The position numbers and the translations under genes were made by a program. A stretch of 64,000 nucleotides of DNA from Meconema thalassinum (Eukaryota > Arthropoda > Insecta > Orthoptera > Tettigoniidae): assembly GCA_946902985.2 (NCBI GenBank), contig OX336388.2, forward strand, positions 1,696,165,978 to 1,696,229,977, in the 5' to 3' direction. Positions within the stretch are counted from its first letter, which is position 1; each line of letters starts with the position of its first letter. Positions 1-11,460 of the stretch are shown piece by piece. The notes below the pieces were generated by a model. It searched no databases and was not told where the DNA came from. It worked only from the letters and a program-made list of their open reading frames with translations.

Positions 1-47
1 ATACAAATTATGGCAGGTAACTGTAACTTCGATACTAATTATGACAA

Positions 48-78
48 GTAACTGTAACTTCGATACTAATTATGACAG
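48..78 (+). repeat. Reference monomer, consensus class (B/D)
   Basis: This is an exact copy of the consensus 31-mer and is used here to number monomer positions 1 to 31. The bases that most often differ elsewhere are T6 (A in the 'AACAG' class), C11 (T in the 'AATTT' class), A16 (T in the 'CGTTAC' class), T20 (A in the 'ATACAAA' class), A28 (G in the 'GGCAG' class) and G31 (A in the 'CAAG' class). The unit contains a spaced direct repeat, GTAAC-T-GTAAC, in its first 11 bases. It also contains one TCGA (a TaqI site) and one TAATTA. Monomer phase is a convention; any of 31 starts would do. Confidence 0.95.
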
Positions 79-388
79 GTAACTGTAACTTCGTCACTAA
101 TTATGACAAGTAACTGTAATTTCGATACAAATTTTGGCAGGTAACTGTAACTTCAATACTAATTATGACAGGTAACTGTTATTTCGATACAAATTATTGC
201 AGGTAAGAGTACCTTCGATACTAATTATGACAGGTAACTGTAACTTCGATACTAATTATGACAAGGAACTGTAATTTCGATACAAAATATGGCAGGTAAC
301 TGTAACTTTGATACTAATTATGACAGGTAACCGTAACATCGATACTAATTATGACAAGTAATTGTAACTTCGTTACTAATTATGACAA

Positions 389-420
389 GTAACTCTAATT
401 TTGATAAAAAATTATGGCAG
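389..420 (+). repeat. Example of the 32-base monomer class (TTTTGATAAAAAATTATGG)
   Basis: This monomer is one base longer than the consensus because of an extra A in the A-run, and it has lost the CpG (TTGATA in place of TTCGATA). The same form, usually starting GTAACTCTAA or GTAACTGTAA, recurs throughout the window (for example near 1,735, 2,393, 4,117, 11,570, 32,668 and 61,608). Neighbouring A-class intervals of 125 bases in place of 124 come from it. It is an inherited subfamily; the longer A-runs near 4,219 and 59,716 look like later slippage. Confidence 0.8.
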
Positions 421-1940
421 GTAACTGTAACTTCGATACTAATTAATACAGGTAACAGTAACTTCGATACTAATTATGACAGGTTACTGTAACATCGTTA
501 CTTATTATGTCAAGTAACTGTAACTTCGATACTAATTATGACAAGTAACTGTAACTTCGATACTTATTATGACAGGTAACTGTAACTTCATTACTAATTA
601 TGACAAGAAACTGTAACTTCGATACTAATCATGACAGGTAACTGTAACTTCGATACTAATTATGACAGGTAACTGTAACTTCGTTACTAATTATGACAAG
701 TAACTGTAATTTCGATACAAATTATGGCATGTAACTGTAACTTCGATACTAATTATGACAGGTAACAGTAACTTCGATACTAATTATGGCAGGTAACTGT
801 AACTTCGATACTAATTATGACAGGTAACAGTTACTTCGATACTAATTATGACAAGTAACTGTAACTTCGACACTAATTATGACAGGTAACTGTAAATTCG
901 TTACTAATTATGACAAGAAACTGTAATTTCGTTACAAATTATGGTAGGTAATTGTAATTTCGATACTAATTATGACAGGTTACAGTAACTTAGATACTAA
1001 TTATGACAATTAACAGTAACTTCGATACTAATTATGACAAGTAACTGTAACTTCGATACTAATTATGACATGTAACTGTAACTTCGTTACTATTTATGAC
1101 AAGTAACTGTAATTTCGATACAAATTTTGGCAGGTAACAGTAACTTCGATACTTATTATGACAGGTAACAGTAACTTCGATACTAATTATGACAAGTAAC
1201 TGTAATTTCGATACTAATTACTACAGGTAACAGTAACTTCGATACTAATTATGACAGGTTACTGTAACATCGTTACTAATTATGTCAAGTAATTGTAACT
1301 TCGATACTAATTATGACAAGTCCCTGTAATTTCGATACAAATTATGGCAGGTAACTGTAACTTCCATACTAATTATGTCAGGTAACAGTAACTTCGATAC
1401 TAATTATGACAGGAAACTGTAACTTCGTTACTAATTATGAAAAGTAACTGTAAGTTCGATACAAATTATGACAGGTGAATGTAACTTCGTTACTAATTAT
1501 GATAACTAACTGTAATTTCGATACAAATTATGGCAGGTAACAGTACCTTCGATACTAATTATGACAGGTAACTGTAACTTCGATACTAATTATGACAAGG
1601 TACTGTAATTTCGATACAAATTATGGCAGGTAACTGTAACTTTGATACTAATTATGGCAGGTTACAATAACTTCGATACTAATTATGACAAGTAACTGTA
1701 ACTTCGTTACTAATTATGACAAGTAACTCTAATTTTGATAAAAAATTATGGCAGGTAACTGTAACTTCGATACTAATTAATACAGGTAACAGTATTTTCG
1801 ATACTAATTATGACAAGCAACTATAACTTCGTTACTAATTATGACAGGAAACTGTAACTTCGTTACAAATTATGACAAGTAACTTTAATTTCGATACTAA
1901 TTATGGCAGGTAACTGTATCTTCGTTACTAATTATGACAA

Positions 1941-1971
1941 GTCCCTGTAATTTCGATACAAATTATGGCAG
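1941..1971 (+). repeat. Example of the GTCCCTG-start monomer class
   Basis: The monomer begins GTCCCTG where the consensus has GTAACTG, and its body is A-class. The double AA to CC change is a strong lineage marker because it would rarely arise twice. It recurs dozens of times, for example at 1,320, 3,028, 4,294, 11,341, 20,337, 27,601, 29,867, 42,303, 60,421 and 63,678. It nearly always follows an E-class monomer ending GACAA. It removes both the left GTAAC and the TAACTG found in other classes. Confidence 0.82.
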
Positions 1972-2188
1972 GTAACTGTAACTTCGATACTAATTATGAC
2001 AAGTAACTGTAACTTCGATACTAATTATGACAGGTAAGTTTAACTTCGTTATTAATTATGACAAGTAACTGTAATTTCGATACAAATTTTGGCAGGTAAC
2101 TGTAACTTCGATACTTATTATGACAGGTAACAGTAACTTCGATACTAATTATGACAAGCAACTGTAACTTCGATACTAATTATGACAG

Positions 2189-2219
2189 GTAACTGTAACT
2201 TCGTTACTAATTATGACAA
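2189..2219 (+). repeat. Example of the E-class monomer with GTAAC-TTC-GTTAC inverted repeat
   Basis: This class has T16, changing TTCGATAC to TTCGTTAC, and usually A31. The change creates a perfect inverted repeat, GTAAC then TTC then GTTAC, at 2195-2207: a five-pair stem with a three-base loop. In copies that also carry A6 the arms lengthen to AGTAAC/GTTACT, for example near 22,828. E-class monomers recur through the whole window, usually just before an A-class or GTCCCTG-class monomer. Consensus monomers lack the hairpin because their right arm reads GATAC. Confidence 0.8.
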
Positions 2220-2250
2220 GTAACTGTAATTTCGATACAAATTATGGCAG
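2220..2250 (+). repeat. Example of the A-class monomer (AATTTCGATACAAA...GGCAG)
   Basis: Compared with the consensus, this monomer has T11, A20 and G28 together. The three changes travel as a set in several hundred monomers, so the class is an old subfamily and not a run of independent mutations. In about the first 2.3 kb the intervals between such monomers are 124, 62, 93, 125, 310, 217, 186, 217, 124, 62, 93, 125, 155, 62, 124, 155 and 93 bases. That is 2 to 10 units, with 4 the commonest. A frequent subvariant has ATTTTGGC in place of ATTATGGC. Confidence 0.85.
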
Positions 2251-3949
2251 GTAACTGTAACTTCGATACTAATTATGACAGGTAACAGCAACTTCGATAC
2301 TAATTATGACAAGTCACTATAACTTCGATCCAAATTATGGCAGGTAACTGTAACTTCGGTACTAATTATGACAAGAAACTGTAATTTAGATAAAAAATTA
2401 TTGTAGGTAACTGTAACTTCAATACTAATTATGACAGGTAACAGTAACTTCGATATTAATTATGACAGGTAACAGTAACTACGATACTAATTATGACATG
2501 TAACTGTAACTTTGATACTAATTATGACAGGTAACTGTAACTTCGTAACTAATTATGACAAGTAACTGTAATTTCGATACAAATTATGGCAGGTAACAGT
2601 AACTTCGGTACTAATTATGACATGCAACTGTAACGTGGATACTAATTATGACAAAGAACTGTAATTTCGATACAAATTATGGCAGGTAACTGTAACTTCG
2701 ATACTAATTATGACGGGTAACAATAACTTCGATACTAATTATGACTAGTAACTATAACTTCGAAACAAATTATGACAGGTAACCGTAACTTCGATACTAA
2801 TTATGACAAGAAACTTTAACTTCGTTACTAATTATGACAAGTAACTGTAATTTTGATAAAAATTTATGGTTGGTAACTCTAACTTCAATACTTATTATGA
2901 CAGGTAACAGTAACTTCGATACTAATTATGACAGGTAACTGTAACTTCGTTACTAATTATGACAAGTAACTTTAATTTCGATACTAATTATGGCAGGTAA
3001 CTGTAACTTCGTTACTAATTATGACAAGTCCCTGTAATATCGATACAAATTATGGCAGGTAACGGTAACTTCGATACTAATTATTACAAGTAACTGTAAC
3101 TTCGATACTAATTATGACAGGTAACTGTAACTTCGTTACTAATTATGACAAGTAACTGTAATTTCGATACAAAATTTGGCAGGTAACTGTAACTTCGATT
3201 CTAAATATGACAGGTAACAGTAACTTCGATACTAATTATGACAAGTAACTGTAACTTCGATATTAATTATGACAGGTAATTGTAACTTCGTTACTAATTA
3301 TGACAAGTAACAGTAATTTCGATTCAAATTATGGCAGGTATCTGTAACTTCGATACTAATTATGACAGGTGATAGTAACCTCGATACTAATTATGACAAG
3401 TAACATTAACTTCGATACTATTTATGACAGGTTACTGTAACTTCGTTACTAATTATGACAAGTAACTTTAATTTCGAAACAAATTATGGCAGGTAACTGT
3501 AACTTCCATACTAATTATGACAGGTAACAGTAACTTCGATACTAATTATGACAGGAAACTGTAACTTCGTTACTAATTATGACAAGTAACTGTAATTTCG
3601 ATACAAATTATGACAGGTAACTGTAACATCGTTACTAATTATGACAAGTAACAGTACCTTCGATACTAATTATGACAGGTAACAGTAACATCGATACTAA
3701 TTATGACAAGGAACTGTAATTTCGATACAAATTATGGCAGGTAACTGTAACTTCGTTAATAATTATGACAAGTAACTGTAATTTCGATACAAATTTTGGC
3801 AGGAAACAGTAACTTCGATACTAATTATGACAGGTAACTGTAACATCGTTACTAATTATGACAAGTAACCGTAACTTCGATACTAATTATGACAGGTAAC
3901 TGTAACATCGTTACTAATTATGACAAGTAACTGTAATTTCGATACAAAT

Positions 3950-5160
3950 TATGGCAGGTAACTGTAACTTCGATACTAATTATGACAGGTAACAGTAACT
4001 TCGATACTAATTATGACAAGTAACTATAACTTCAATAAAAATTACGACTGGTTACTGTAACTTCGATTCTAATTATGACAAGAAACTCTAACTTCGTTAC
4101 TAATTATGACAAGTAACTGTAATTTTGATAAAAAATTATGGTAGGTAACTGTAACTTCAATACTAATTATGACAAGTAACTGTAACTTCGTTACTTATTA
4201 TGAAAAGTAACTCTAATTTTGATAAAAAAATTATGGCAGGTAACTGTAACTTCGATACTAATTATGACAAGAAACTCGAACTTCGTTACTTATTATGACA
4301 AGTCCCTGTAATTTCGATACAAATTATGGCTGGTAACTGTAACTTCCATACTAATTATGACAGGTAACAGTAACTTCGATACTAATTAGGACAGGAAACT
4401 GTAACTTAGTTACTAATTATTACAAGTAACTGTAATTTAGATACAAATTATGACAGGTAACTGTAACTTCGTTACTAATTATGACAAGTAACAGTACCCT
4501 CGATACTAAATATGACAGGTAACTGTAACTTCGATATTAATTATGACAAGGAACAGTGATTTTGCTACAAATTATGGCAGGTAACTGTAACTTTGATACT
4601 AATTATGACAAGTAACTGTAACTTCGATACTAATTATGACAGGTGACAGTAACTTCGATATTAATTATGACAAGTAACAGTAACTTCGATACTAATTATG
4701 ACAAGTAACTGTAACTTCGATACTTATTATGACAGGTAACTGTAACTTAATTACTAATTATGACAAGAAACTGTATCTTCGATACTAATTATGACAGGTA
4801 ACTGTAACTTCGTTACTAATTATGACAGGTAACTATAACTTCGATACTAATTATGACAAGTAACTATAACTACGATACAAATTATGACAGGTAACTGTAA
4901 CTTCGATACTAATTATGACAAGAAACTCGAACTTCGTTACTTATTATGAAAAGTCCCTGTAATTTCGATACAAATTATGGCTGGTAACTGTAACTTCTAT
5001 ACTAATTATGACAGGTAACTGTAACTTCGATATGAATTATGACAAGGAACAGTAATTTTGATACATATTAAGGCAGGTAACTGTAACTTTGATACTAATT
5101 ATGACAGGTAACTGTAACTTCGATACTAATTATGACAAGGAACTGTAATTTCAATACAAA
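3950..5160 (+). repeat. Segment repeated at about 30.45-31.82 kb
   Basis: Four private variants line up: TACGACTGG at 4043 with 30,541, ACAGTGATTTT at 4553 with 31,050, TAACTTAATTA at 4743 with 31,240, and TATGAATTAT at 5031 with 31,683. The distance is 26,497-26,498 for the first three. It then becomes 26,652, a jump of about 155 bases, so one copy has gained or lost exactly five monomers between 4.75 and 5.03 kb (or 31.24 and 31.68 kb). Confidence 0.78.
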
Positions 5161-7319
5161 ATATGGCAGGTAACTGTAACTTTGATACTAATTATGGCAG
5201 GTTACAATAACTTCGATACTAATTATGACAAGTAACTGTAACTTCGTTACTAATTATGACAAGTAACTCTAATTTTGATAAAAAATTATGGCAGGTAACT
5301 GTAACTTCGATACTAATTAATACAGGTAACAGTATTTTCGATACTAATTATGACAGGTAACAGTAACTTCGATACTAATTATGACAAGCAACTATAACTT
5401 CGATACTAATTATGACAGGAAACTGTAACTTCGTTACTAATTATGACAAGTAACTTTAATTTCGATACTAATTATGGCAGGTAACTGTAACTTCGTTACT
5501 AAATATGACAAGTCCCTGAAATTTCGATACAAATTATGGCAGGTAACTGTAACATCGATACTAATTATGACAAGTTACTGTAACTTCGATACTAATTATG
5601 ACAGGTAACTTTAACTTCGTGATTAATTATGACAAGTAACTGTAATTTCGATACAAATTTTGGCAGGTAACTGTAACTTCGATACTTATTATGACAGGTA
5701 ACAGTAACTTCGATACTAATTATGACAAGCAACTGTAACTTCGATACTAATTATGACAGGTAACTGTAACTTCGTTACTAATTATGACAAGTAACTGTAA
5801 TTTCGATACAATTATGGCAGGTAACTGTAACTTCGATACTAATTATGACAAGTAACTGTAACTTCGATACTAATTATGACAGGTAAGTTTAACTTCGTTA
5901 TTAATTATGACAAGTAACTGTAATTTCGATACAAATTTTGGCAGGTAACTGTAACTTCGATACTTATTATGACAGGTAACAGTAACTTCGATACTAATTA
6001 TGACAAGCAACTGTAATTTCGATACTAATTATGACAGGTAACAGTAACTACGATACTAATTATGACATGTAACTGTAACTTTGATACTAATTATGACAGG
6101 TAACTGTAACTTCGTAACTAATTATGACAAGTAACTGTAATTTCGATACAAATTATGGCAGGTAACAGTAACTTCGGTACTAATTATGACATGCAACTGT
6201 AACGTTGATACTAATTATGACAAGGAACTGTAATTTCGATACAAATTATGGCAGGTAACTGTAACTTCGATACTAATTATGACAGGTAACAATAACATCG
6301 ATACTAATTATGACTAGTAACTATAACTTCGAAACAAATTATGACAGGTAACCGTATATTCGATACTAATTATGACAAGAAACTCTAACTTCGTTACTAA
6401 TTATGACAAGTAACTCTAATTTTGATAAAAATTTATGGTTGGTAACTCTAACTTCAATACTTATTATGAGAGGTAACAGTAACTTCGATACTAATTATGA
6501 CAGGTAACTGTAACTTCGTTACTAATTATGACAAGTAACTTTAATTTCGATACTAATTATGGCAGGTAACTGTAACTTCGTTACTAATTATGACAAGTCC
6601 CTGTAATATCGATACAAATTATGGCAGGTAACGGTAACTTCGATACTAATAATTACAAGTAACTGTAACTTCGATACTAATTATGACAGGTAACTGTAAC
6701 TTCGTTACTAATTATGACAAGTAACTGTAATTTCGATACAAATTTTGGCAGGTAACTGTAACTTCGATTCTAAATATGACAGGTAACAGTAACTTCGATA
6801 CTAATTATGACAAGTAACTGTAACTTCGATACTAATTATGACAGGTAACTGTAACATCGTTACTAATTATGACAAGTAACAGTAATTTCGATACAAATTA
6901 TGGCAGGTATTTGTAACTTCGATACTAATTATGACAGGTGACAGTAACCTCGATACTAATTATGACAAGTAACATTAACTTCGATACTATTTATGACAGG
7001 TTACTGTAACTTCGTTACTAATTATGACAAGTAACTTTAATTTCGAAACAAATTATGGCAGGTAACTGTAACTTCCATACTAATTATGACAGGTAACAGT
7101 AACTTCGATACTAATTATGACAGGAAACTGTAACTTCGTTGCTAATTATGACAAGTAACTGTAATTTCGATACAAATTATGACAGGTAACTGTAACTTCG
7201 TTACTAATTATGACAAGTAACAGTACCTTCGATACTAATTATGACAGGTAACAGTAACTCCGATACTAATTATGACAAGGAACTGTAATTTCGATACAAA
7301 ATATGGCAGGCAACTGTAA

Positions 7320-7960
7320 CTTCGTTACTAATTATGACAGGTAACAGTAACTTCGATACTAATTATGACAAGTAACTATAACTTCGATACAAATTATGAC
7401 AGGTAACTGTAACTTCGATACTCATTATGACAGTAAACTGTATTTTCGTTACTAAGTATGACAAGTAACTTTAATTTCGATACTAATTATGGCAGGCAAC
7501 TGTAATTCGTTACTAATTATTACATGTCCCTGTAATTTCGATACAAATTATGGCAGGTAACTGTAACTTCGATACTCATTATGACAGGTAACAGTAACTT
7601 CGATACTAATTATGACAAGTAACTGTAACTTCGATACTAATTATGACAGGTAACTGTAACTTCGTCACTAAGTATGACAAGTAACTGTAATTTCGATACA
7701 AATTATGGCAGGTAACTCTAACTTCGTTACTAATTATGACAGGTAACAGTAACTTCGATACTAATTATGACAAGTAACTATAACTTCGATACAAATTATG
7801 ACAGGTAACTGTAACTTCGATACTCATTATGACAGTAAACTGTATTTTCGTTACTAAGTATGACAAGTAACTTTAATTTCGATACTAATTATGGCAGGCA
7901 ACTGTAATTCGTTACTAATTATTACATGTCCCTGTAATTTCGATACAAATTATGGCTGGT
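7320..7960 (+). repeat. 402-base tandem duplication
   Basis: The text around GACAGTAAACTG at 7429 recurs at 7831, 402 bases on. That is 13 monomers less one base. Both copies share the same missing base (CTGTAATTCGTTAC near 7,500 and 7,905), the CTCATTATG and CTAAGTATG variants and the TTACATGTCCCTG run. About 235 bases, from 7,320 to 7,555, read identically in the second copy. The copies then differ: the first continues GGCAGG and the second GGCTGG. Confidence 0.85.
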
Positions 7961-8150
7961 AACTGTAACTTCCATACTAATTATGACAGGTAACAGTAAC
8001 TTCGATACTAATTAGGACAGGAAACTGTAACTTCTTTACTAATTTCGACAAGTAACTGTAATTTCGATACAAATTATGACAGGTAACTGTAACTTCGTTA
8101 CTAATTATGACAAGTAACAGTAACTTCGATACTATTTATGGCAGGTAACT

Positions 8151-8460
8151 GTAATTTCGATACTAATTATGACAGGTAACAGTAACTTCGATACTAATCA
8201 TGACAAGTAACTGTAACTTCGATACTAATTATGACAGGTAACTGTAACTTCCTTACTAATTATGACAAGTAACAGTAATTTCCTTACAAATTATGGCAGG
8301 TAATTGTAATTTCGATACTAATTATGACAGGTAACAGTAACTTCGATACTAATCATGACAAGTAACTGTAACTTCGATACTAATTATGACAGGTAACTGT
8401 AACTTCCTTACTAATTATGACAAGTAACAGTAATTTCCTTACAAATTATGGCAGGTAATT
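8151..8460 (+). repeat. Perfectly spaced 155-base (five-monomer) tandem pair
   Basis: The units are 8151-8305 and 8306-8460, each with AATCATGACAAG, AACTTCCTTAC and AATTTCCTTAC. The marker ACTAATCATG lies at 8193 and 8348, exactly 155 apart, and I see no difference between the two units apart from the first monomer's start. The same pair occurs at 39,551-39,860. Single-unit versions with TTCCGTAC in place of TTCCTTAC occur near 16.75, 46.45 and 53.74 kb, which look like the unduplicated state. Confidence 0.88.
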
Positions 8461-10840
8461 GTAATTTTGATACTAATTATGACAGGTAACAGTAACTTAG
8501 ATACTAATTATGACAAGTTACAGTAACTTCGATACTAATTATGACAAGTAACTGTAACTTCGATACTAATTATGACAGGTAACTGTAACTTCGTTACTAA
8601 TTATGACAGGTAACTGTAATTTTGATTCAAATTTTGGCAGGTAACTGTAACTTCGATACTTATTATGACAGGTAACAGTAACTTCGATACTAATTATGAC
8701 AAGTAACTGTAACTTCGATACTAATTATGACAGGTAACTGTAACCTCGTTACTAATTATGACAAGTAACTGTAATTTAGATACAAATTATGGCAGGTTAC
8801 TGTAACTTCGATACTAATTATGACAGGTAACAGCAACTTCGATACTAATTATGGAAAGTTACTATAACTTCGATACAAATTATGACAGGTAACTGTAACT
8901 TCAATACTAATTATGACAAGAAACCCTAACATCGTTACTAATTATGACAAGTAACTGTAATTTTGATAAAAAATTATTGTAGGTAACTGTAACTTCAATA
9001 CTAATTATGACAGGTAACAGTAACTTCGATACTAATTATGACAGGTAACTGTAACTTCGTTACTTATTATGACAAGTAACTTTAGTTTCGATACTAATTA
9101 TGGCAGGTTACTCTAACTTTGTTACTAATTATGACAAGTCCCTGTAATTTTGATACAAATTATGGCAGGTAATTGTAATTTCGACACTAATTATGACAGG
9201 TAACAGTAACTTCGATACTAATTATGACAAGTAACTATAACTTCGATAAAAATTATGACTGGTTACTGTAACTTCGATTCTAATTATGACAAGAAACCCT
9301 AACTTCGTTACTAATTATGACAAGTAACTGTAATTTCGATACAAATTATGGCAGGTATCTGTAAATTTGATACTAATTATGACAGGTAACAACAACTTCG
9401 ATACTAATTATGACAAGTAACTATAACTTCGATACAAATTATGACAGGTAACTGTAACTTCGATACTAATTATGACAAGAAACTCTAACTTCGTTACTAA
9501 TTATGACAAGTAACTGTAATTTCGATACAAATTATGGCAGGTAACTGTAACTTCGACACTAATTATGACAGGTAACAGTAACTTCGATACTAATTATGAC
9601 AAGTAACTATAACTTCGATAAAATTTATGACTGTTACTGTAACTTCGATTCTAATTATGACAAGAAACTCTAACTTCGTTACTAATTATGACAAGTAACT
9701 GTAAATTTGATAAAAAATTATGGTAGGTAACTGTAACTTCAATACTAATTATGACAGGTAACAGTAACTTCGATACTAATTATGACAGTAAACTGTATTT
9801 TCGTTACTAATTATGACAAGTAACTTTAATTTCGATACGAATTATGGCAGGTAACTGTAATTCGTAACTAATTATGACATGTCCGTGTAATTTCGATACA
9901 AATTATGGCAGGTAACTGTAACATCGATACTAATTATGACAGGTAACAGTAACTTCAATACTAATTATGACAAGTTACTGTAACTTCGATACTAATTATG
10001 ACAGGTAACTGTAACTTCGTCACTAATTATGACAAGTAACTGTAATTTCGATACAAATTATGGCAGGTAACTGTAACTTCGTTACTAATTATGACAGGTA
10101 ACAGTAACTTCGATACTAATTATGACAAGTAACTATACCTTCGATACAAATTATGACAGGTAACTGTACCTTCGATATACTAATTATGACAAGAATCTCG
10201 AACTTCGTTACTTATTATGACAAGTCCCTGTAATTTCGATACAAATTATGGCTGGTAACTGTAACTGCCATACTAATTATCACAGGTAACAGTAACTTCG
10301 ATACTAATTAGGACAGGAAACTGTAACTTCGTTACTGATTATGACAAGTAACTGTAATTTCGATACAAATTATGACAGGTAACTGTAACTTCGTTACTAA
10401 TTATGACAAGTAACAGTACCCTCGATACTAAATATGACAGGTAACTGTAACTTCAATATTAATTATGACAAGGAACAGTAATTTTGATACAAATTATGAC
10501 AGGTAACTGCAACTTTGTTACTAATTATGACAAGTAACTGTAACTTCGATACTAATTATGACAGGTGACAGTTACTTCGATATTAATTATGACAAGTAAC
10601 AGTAACTTCGATACTAATTATGACAAGTAACTGTAACTTCGATACTTATTATGACAGGTAACTGTTACTTAATTACTAATTATGACAGGAAACTGTAACT
10701 TCGATACTAATTATGACAGGTAAATGTAACTTCGATACTAATTATGACAAGTAACTGTAACATCGATACTAATTATGACAAGTAACTGTAACTTCGATAC
10801 TAATTATGACAGGTGACAGTAACTTCGATATTAATTATGA

Positions 10841-11400
10841 CAAGTAACAGTTACTTCGATACTAATTATGACAAGTAACTGTAATTTCGATACAAATTTT
10901 GGCAGGTAACTGTAACTTCAATACTAATTATGACAGGTAACAGTAACTTCGATACTAATTATGACAGGTAACTGTAACTTCGTTACTTATTATGACAAGT
11001 AACTTTAATTTCGATACTTATTATGGCAGGTTACTGTAACTTTGTTACTAATTATGACAAGTCCCTGTAATTTCGATACAAATTATGGCAGGTAATTGTA
11101 ATTAATTATATTAATTATGACAAGTAACAGTTACTTCGATACTAATTATGACAAGTAACTGTAATTTCGATACAAATTTTGGCAGGTAACTGTAACTTCA
11201 ATACTAATTATGACAGGTAACAGTAACTTCGATACTAATTATGACAGGTAACTGTAACTTCGTTACTTATTATGACAAGTAACTTTAATTTCGATACTTA
11301 TTATGGCAGGTTACTGTAACTTTGTTACTAATTATGACAAGTCCCTGTAATTTCGATACAAATTATGGCAGGTAATTGTAATTTCGACACTAATTATGAC
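10841..11400 (+). repeat. 280-base tandem pair containing the junction monomer
   Basis: CAAGTAACAGTTACTTCG occurs at 10,841 and 11,121, 280 bases apart (nine monomers plus one base). The two copies share ATTTTGGCAGG, AACTTCAATAC, TTACTTATTATGG and GTCCCTG monomers in the same order. The irregular 32-base monomer at 11,092-11,123 lies at the boundary between them. The same arrangement recurs at about 42,081/42,361 and 49,901/50,181, again 280 apart. Confidence 0.83.
11092..11123 (+). repeat. Junction monomer, copy 1 of 6 (AATTAATTATATTAATT)
   Basis: In this 32-base monomer the normal TTTCGATATTAATT is replaced by TTAATTATATTAATT, which removes the CpG and adds one base. It fits a recombination or template-switch scar between two monomers slightly out of register, within AT-rich microhomology. 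It sits at the seam of the 280-base tandem pair. Confidence 0.8.
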
Positions 11401-11460
11401 AGGTAACAGTAACTTCGATACTTATTATGACAAGTAACAGTAACTTCGATACTAATTATG

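Larger units (their letters stand above)
1..3750 (+). repeat. Segment repeated at about 24.6-28.2 kb and in part at 18.5 and 32.4 kb
   Basis: Rare variants give the match. The ATATGGC near 290 matches 18,779, 24,894 and 32,623. The ACAATTAAC at 1006 matches 19,464, 25,610 and 33,277. The ATGGTTGG at 2867 matches 27,439, and the ACGGTAAC at 3062 matches 27,635. The distance to the 24.6 kb copy is 24,604 at the left and 24,572-24,573 further right, a net change of one monomer. The distance to the 18.5 kb copy is 18,489 falling to 18,458. The segment is made of 31-mers only. Confidence 0.75.
1640..7300 (+). repeat. Direct repeat pair spaced about 3.54-3.57 kb
   Basis: GTTACAATA at 1661 matches 5201 (3,540 bases apart), and ACGGTAAC at 3062 matches 6631 (3,569 apart, a difference of 29 bases or about one monomer). 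Between these points the order of marker variants is similar, so about 1.64-3.74 kb and 5.18-7.3 kb are copies of one segment. The right copy also has a local 278-base duplication (TTCGTGATTAAT near 5,618 and TTCGTTATTAAT near 5,896) that the left copy lacks. Confidence 0.7.
5180..11400 (+). repeat. 6 kb segment repeated at about 36.4-42.7 kb
   Basis: Shared rare variants include GCAACTGTAATTT at 6007 and 37,220, AATTTCGACAAG at 8041 and 39,441, ACAAGTTACAG near 8,515 and 39,915, and ACTG(G)TTACTG near 9,630 and 41,030. The unusual AATTAATTATATTAATT junction at about 11,100 and 42,345 is also shared. The distance is 31,213 at the left, 31,400 through 8.0-9.6 kb and 31,245-31,247 at the right. 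About five monomers present near 9.8-9.95 kb are missing near 41.2 kb. The left part of the segment also has further copies at 33.8-36.1 kb. Confidence 0.75.

Noticed and set aside
4031..4045. AATAAA polyadenylation-like word near 4,031
   Set aside because: It is a single variant of the GATACAAA stretch in one monomer, with no transcript or gene upstream.
10168..10185. Two-base insertion TTCGATATACTAATT as a possible insertion site
   Set aside because: It is a simple duplication of AT within one monomer. There is no element or flanking duplication, and the copy near 41,420 has the normal length.
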